From Symbiodinium natans (taxonomy: Eukaryota; Sar; Dinophyceae; Suessiales; Symbiodiniaceae): a stretch of DNA of 64,000 nucleotides. The stretch lies in contig CAJNDS010000825.1 of the NCBI GenBank assembly GCA_905221605.1, positions 1 through 64,000 of the forward strand. The letters run 5' to 3'. Below the pieces are notes generated by a model. That model had not been told where the DNA came from and did no database searches. It worked only from the letters and a program-made list of their open reading frames with translations. The position numbers were made by a program, and so were the translations under genes. Of the stretch, positions 59,018 to 64,000 are shown one piece after another (position 1 is the stretch's first letter; each line of letters begins with the position of its first letter).

Positions 59018-59451
59018 AACCGCTGGCCAGGTCTCCTTCTCAAATGTGTCTGAGGCAGTCGCGGCTGATGTCGTGGGCTGCTCGTTGGCCATCCATTGCT
59101 TGGCAGCTGTCGCCGATGCACTGATTCAATTAGGAATTAAGAATCTCATTTCTAGGATCTTCCGGCTCACGACTTGTGTTGGTGGCTTTTGCTTGCGCTC
59201 TGGGTCCCTTTTCCCCTGCGTAATTCGGGGTGGCGGTGGGTTTTTTTCAATGTGGGGGTGCGGGGACCCGAATTGAGAATTTTCTTGCTTTGGTCGTGAA
59301 CTTCGAGAATGGAGATCCAATAAATTGGATTCATTTTAGAATGAATAAAAAAATGGCACTTTTCGAGCATAAATCTTGCGTGCCGGAAGGGGGAATTTCG
59401 AGCAGAAGCCTCGAAGTTCTCCTAGTCCTAATCTTTGGTATATCTCAAAAA
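58927..59451 (+). repeat. Right arm of the ~510 bp inverted repeat
   Basis: It pairs with 55,128-55,639 in opposite orientation. It starts aagctgccatccggggacag and fades near the sequence tttggtatatctc. Spacing between arms is about 3.3 kb. Confidence 0.85.
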
Positions 59452-60360
59452 TATATGAATCTTAGAAAATCGTTGCGGGCCTAGGTAAATTAAATTTTGG
59501 TCCCCTCAATAATCAATGGTCCTATATAAAGAGATTCATTCTGATAATAAATCGTATTGAGAGAGACTCCTCTATAATCCTCGAATTAGATAAAATGAGA
59601 AATCGTGATGAGGTATTTCCATACTCTCAAGCATATGTATAGTCCCACCACCATACTGAATTAGATCCAGAAGACAAGAAGTATCCAAAATCAAATGAAG
59701 AAAATCTCATCTCGAGGAGGGAGATCCAGAAATGAGATATGAATATATATAATCAACAAAATCCCACGATCTATAGAATTTATCATGAACGTCGTATATC
59801 AAATTTTCATCACAAGTCTGCATACACGCCCGGTGTCACTTCTGAAATATAAGATATAATCTCTTTTATAGATCAATCGAGATTCGAAACCATAAAGTAT
59901 GTTAGGAGACCTATCTACAATCCCTATGTTTATCGATCGTCTCTCAAATTATTTTCAAATGATATTATCCTTCCAATACAAATCCCTCCATGATTTCGAA
60001 TACGATCGATTCATATCCCATATTCATAGCTTCATATCATTTCCCACAATCTTTCAAATCGAATTTATGTTTAGCATAAGAATATGTCGTTGAAAACTCC
60101 ACACTCGTTGAAACAAACAAAGAATGAAGATATAATAATAAAATCAAATCCCAATCGTGGGAATTGTCGTCAAGAAGAAACGACGATAGAAGGGATCTTC
60201 ATAATCAAGATATCAACGAGACGAAGATAAGGATCAAATGATAACAATCCAGATGATTCCAATTTAAATCGGATCCTACTAATTCTGTATTTCGATAAAT
60301 AATCGATAAATAATTTATTATATATGAATTACTTTTGTCCCGATATCATACATATCAAAA
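59452..60360. other. AT-rich stretch, nothing recognised
   Basis: No open frame above about 65 codons looks genuine, and no repeat structure is clear. Confidence 0.45.
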
Positions 60361-60367
60361 AAAAGGA

Positions 60368-60497
60368 TCTATGATTTCCGCATGTTTGAGCATATATCGC
60401 ACAACCGCCTCCATCAAGGATGGACATGCCCAAGCGCAAGCGCACGGCATCTTACAACGCCCCACTCTGAAGAAGTGAATTCGCCCCCATACTTGGG
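60368..60497 (-). pseudogene. Antisense LINE fragment
   Basis: The minus strand reads DAVRLRLGMSILDGGGCAIY, matching the intact copy at 61,005-61,125 (DAVRLRLGMPIFDGGGCAMC) on the opposite strand. A small frameshift lies before DAVRL. Confidence 0.6.
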
Positions 60498-60994
60498 GTC
60501 TTATATTCCTAGAAATAGGTCTCCAAGGAATTACAAAGGCGCTTGATTGAGGATATCCGATTGATTTCATAAGATCTCCTGAATCTTCTCATATAAGAAT
60601 GCCAAAAGATCATATGAGGATTAATTAATAATCATATCTTTAATGATTCCATTCTGGAGATCCATGAACGATTCCAAATGAAGGACGATCATCTTTTCAA
60701 ATGATCGAGAGACCTCATGTTCCCTGGCAATAAGCCGAGCGCATTTTCCCTTATCGTCCATCGAGAGGTGAGATACATAAGGTCAACAAATTATAAGACG
60801 TCGAGATGTATATGCCTTGCTCAATACGTCCGGGCCCAAATCCAAATCCTCCCAATCGATTCGAAAATCTCATCTGCATTCATTGATCATATATTAAAGA
60901 TGCCCCAAGGAAATTCTCAATAATTATTCGTATACGATCATGATAAGATTGCAAGAATATTCTGAATAAAATCCGATATAAATATTATTTACGT

Positions 60995-61705
60995 ATGGCG
61001 GCGGATTCTCTTCTTCAGAGTGAGGTGTTGCGAGATGCCGTGCGCTTGCGGTTGGGTATGCCTATCTTTGATGGAGGTGGATGCGCGATGTGCGCACAAG
61101 CGTGCGATGATCGTGGTCACCATTGTCTAGCGTATATGGCATCGGGACACAAGCAATTGATGCACAACACATTGCGTATCACTGTGTATCGATATGCAGA
61201 GTTGGCAGGTGTCCGACCTAACTTGGAACCAATTGGATTATTACCATCTGATCCACAACTTCGTCCCGCAGATGTCTTGATTATGACGACCCCTTCTATC
61301 GTCGCGTCTTCTTGGCGACAATTCCTACGATTAGCATTCGATTTTGCTATTGTATCTCCATTCCTTGCTACGAACTTGGCTACTTCAGCGAGTGTGGAGC
61401 TTTCAGCGGCAAATTCGTATGCTAAGCGTAAGTTCGATTTGAAGGATTGTGGGAAACGGTGCGAAGCCATGAATGTGGGGTATGAGCCGATCGTTTTCGA
61501 AATTACGGGAGGCTTGGCCTTGGAAGGACAACACCACTTGCAGATGATTTGTAAGGCGATCGATACGAAACAGGGATTACAGAAGGGTCGTACCCAATGC
61601 ACGTTGCGCATTCGCATCTCGATTGATTTGCAAAGAGGATTGCATCTCGCGTTTCAGAAGCAACGCCGGGCGTGTATGCAGACTTGTGGTAAGTTCGTAT
61701 CTTGA
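60995..61705 (+). CDS. LINE-like retrotransposon C-terminal ORF fragment (236 codons)
   Basis: It has the same layout as 55,640-57,147 but uninterrupted: LLQSEVLRDAVRLRLGMPIF, zinc element CAMCAQACDDRGHHCLAYMA, MHNTLR, LRPADVLIMTTPSIV, LAFDFAIVSPF, CGKRCEAMNVGYEPIVFEIT, then LRIRISIDLQRGLHLAFQKQ and stop. It lacks the RT core, so it is a truncated copy. The open frame suggests either recent insertion or selection. Confidence 0.7.
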   Translation: MAADSLLQSEVLRDAVRLRLGMPIFDGGGCAMCAQACDDRGHHCLAYMASGHKQLMHNTLRITVYRYAELAGVRPNLEPIGLLPSDPQLRPADVLIMTTPSIVASSWRQFLRLAFDFAIVSPFLATNLATSASVELSAANSYAKRKFDLKDCGKRCEAMNVGYEPIVFEITGGLALEGQHHLQMICKAIDTKQGLQKGRTQCTLRIRISIDLQRGLHLAFQKQRRACMQTCGKFVS

Positions 61706-61737
61706 GAAGTATCTTTCCTCAATTGAGATCAATTAAT

Positions 61738-61969
61738 ATCTTAATCACGACACCCTCCATCGTTGAAACCAAATTCACGACGAAGATTCTTTCGTTTGGC
61801 TCTGGATTTGGCGGTCATATCTCCATTTCAATATCATTTATTGATAATGGCAATTGAACAAGAATTTGAATCGAATACTAAATACGTAGATCGGAAAAGC
61901 CAGCACCACGAATTTCGTGCTGGTCTTATAGAAACGTCGAATGCGGTGGAAATTTTCTTGAATCTCTGA
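61738..61969 (+). pseudogene. Degenerate second copy of the LINE endonuclease-like module
   Basis: An LITTPSIV-like start, then a frame change, then SRRRFFRLALDLAVISPFQY, parallel to SWRQFLRLAFDFAIVSPF in the copy just upstream. It ends at a stop at 61,967. Confidence 0.55.
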
Positions 61970-64000
61970 ATTCGTTGATGCAAGATACCCGTATAGGAGA
62001 TGTCGCTACGCCACATGCGTCATCGGCTGCGGGGCCGTCCGCCCGGCGAGTTAAGACTCGGGATGAATTCTGGAGCCTCATATTGGAATCATTATTTCTT
62101 GGAACCCATAGATTTCCTGATAACGGATCCTTTTCCTATGGGACTATATGGAGCCTTTGATTTCATTGATCTTGATCATGATTCCCGAATGGAAAAGATA
62201 TTGGATTGAGTCTTTTTCCTTATTTCTGGCCAGAGAAATCTCTTAATTTCGAAGAGATCCATCGATTCTATCGATGGATTTTGGAAATAGAAATATCTCT
62301 CATGATGAGGCATCGAATATAAATAAAAATTCTTTCTGATGGTCCTAATTTATAATCTCCAATACGATTTCCGAGCGCCTGAAATTCCGAAATATCCCCT
62401 CATTATATCTGAATTGCAAGATGATATCTCGCCGGTATAAGAAACTTCTATTCCAAAAATACCAATTAAGAATCTAAACGAGAAATATATCGTCCCAATT
62501 GAGAAGATTTATGCTTCCGAGATTGCCCGAGACATTTACGTTCCCAAAAGCGAAACATCGAAATTAAGGGCCCCAGAGATCAAAAATATCCCCTCTGAAT
62601 CCATCGCACGCCAATAAATATAATATATAATTTGATAAGTCCAAACGAATATCAGACACCTCGACTAATTTCAATTCCTGGGGGGAAAATCAATCTCTAT
62701 ATCTTTTCCAGAGAATAATGACACAATATATCGTCCACAGAAGATATCATCGATATTATATTCATAATAAACCAATTCCAAACAATACAAATCGTTTCTA
62801 CGCCCAAAAATACCATTTCATAACACCTCATCTCTCAAACACTTGGTTCAATCATAGAACAATATCATATTTGCGTTGGGGGATCCATCCTGGTATCGGA
62901 AATTAAGATATTAATCCAAGCTCAAATCATATTCCAGATGTATTCCATGATACTTCTCAATAAGAGCCATCTATCATGACAGGTCCACGAATATCCTAGA
63001 TGGATGAAACCAGTGCAAAATTAATGAACACATGATCTGGGTGAGAGAAGTGAACGGTGGAACGGCCCCACTTTGAGGTTAGCCTGTGAATGGTCAATTA
63101 AGCTGTAACGTTCACTTCGTTCTCTTCTTAATTTATAACCGCGGGTGAAAAGAAGTATATTATGCCCACGACTCGTAATAATAAAAAAGGAGAAGTGAAT
63201 ACAATAAATATAGTACGTTTCCTGTCTTCGTTCACTCATTCATTGCGTTCGCTTGTTCATGAATTCTTTTCGCTCTCTTATTCATTCACTCACTTCGTGT
63301 TATTAATAGGATTTCTGGAAAGGACTGAACGAATCCTCGAAATAGAAATTAGTTAATTCACGCACTTGGCCGCTCATAATATTATTGTAATTCACGCTTC
63401 ACGTTGTTCATTGTAATTACAATACCATTATTCTCTCCACTATTATTCTCTTCACTGTGCTCACGGGTGAACTGGACCAGCTAATAAGGGTGTTGTCCTA
63501 AGGATTTCTCTTCTTCTTGGTGGTAACAAGGATGTGATGAAAGCCTCAATGAAAAGGTGAATCAAGAATACGGTGAGCCCATAGAATTAGTATGCTGTCT
63601 TAAAGGGCTTCTTTAATTCTCAAAAACCGTTCCTTGTTGCGTTCACGTGTTCATATGATTCGTGCGTACATTCATTACTTTCATTCCCTTACAATCATAT
63701 TCTTTGCGCTCACCATAATAATACAACCTTAACTTTGCCGCTCGTGAAGGAAGAACGAATACGCGCTCACTTCGTTTACTTGTTTCGTACTTCTTTCACT
63801 TCGTCTTATCATGAGCTTTACCTTTGGGAGAGAACGTAACGGCTGGAAAGGTCAATAGCTGGTTAAAAGAGGTCCTTGGTAATTCTGTGAGCACTAGGAT
63901 GAATCTCTTGAGTCTTAGCTTGTGGTAAAGGTACTAAAAGGTCTCAAGATAAGGCTTATTCATCAGGAAGATATGAATCTTGTGTGCCAGATTGGTCGAC
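61970..64000. other. AT-rich end of window, no gene recognised
   Basis: Short frames near 62,000-62,210 are not recognised. From about 63,040 the sequence has recurring cacttcgtt/ttcattc-type words and stretches without any good frame. I checked by eye for rRNA, tRNA and group I/II intron cores and could not support any. Confidence 0.4.

Noticed and set aside
63000-64000. Possible organelle rRNA or group II intron
   Set aside because: Some words look structured, but I could not find conserved rRNA cores, a domain V or intron boundary motifs.

Overview
Organism and compartment. The window looks like nuclear DNA of an alga with plant-type telomere sequence. Units of TTTAGGG/CCCTAAA are scattered through 4-26.5 kb and 41-53.4 kb. 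The large Ty1/copia element has CCCH zinc fingers, a GDTGS protease and a YVDD reverse transcriptase, and its coding style resembles dinoflagellate (Symbiodiniaceae-like) copia elements. I infer a dinoflagellate; other algae with TTTAGGG telomeres are not excluded. I see no bacterial operons, rRNA, tRNA or CRISPR.

Layout. 1-4.1 kb is repeats: an AT-rich higher-order array, microsatellites, a ~200 bp tandem duplication and a ~42 bp minisatellite. 4.1-26.5 kb is a mosaic of telomere-type repeats, short palindromic MITE-like elements and about two dozen short open, codon-like islands (20-60 codons, mostly + strand). The islands read like exons rich in Ala/Leu/Glu/Gln. Several stop exactly where a GTTTAGGG tract begins and start just after CCCTAAA...AG, so the telomere-type repeats may be intron ends. 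The same mosaic resumes at 41.5-53 kb.

26,567-41,097 is an apparently complete and young LTR retrotransposon. It has identical 116 bp LTRs, a TAATT target duplication, a gag ORF, a 4,121-codon pol ORF in the +1 frame and a third ORF. Besides gag, protease, integrase, RT and RNase H, the pol ORF carries a 2OG-Fe(II) oxygenase-like segment, a cytosine-methyltransferase-like segment, an SGNH-hydrolase-like segment, a Tpt1/KptA RNA 2'-phosphotransferase-like segment and a zinc ribbon. This is the most exciting object in the window.

Other genes. There is a J-domain co-chaperone with a probable 79 nt intron (45.0-45.6 kb), an Arg/Lys-rich multi-exon gene interrupted by an in-frame TAA (50.4-51.7 kb) and a complete histidine-phosphatase-superfamily gene (53.4-54.3 kb). 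A ~1.7-1.9 kb repeat at 18.7-20.6 kb recurs at 48.2-49.9 kb and starts with a cluster of stem-loops followed by T6.

54.6-64 kb is visibly AT-richer. It is a graveyard of one family of non-LTR (LINE-like) retrotransposon C-termini. One copy is split by a 410 bp poly(A)-type insertion with a 12 bp target duplication, and a ~510 bp inverted repeat flanks that copy. The last 2 kb contains nothing I recognise.
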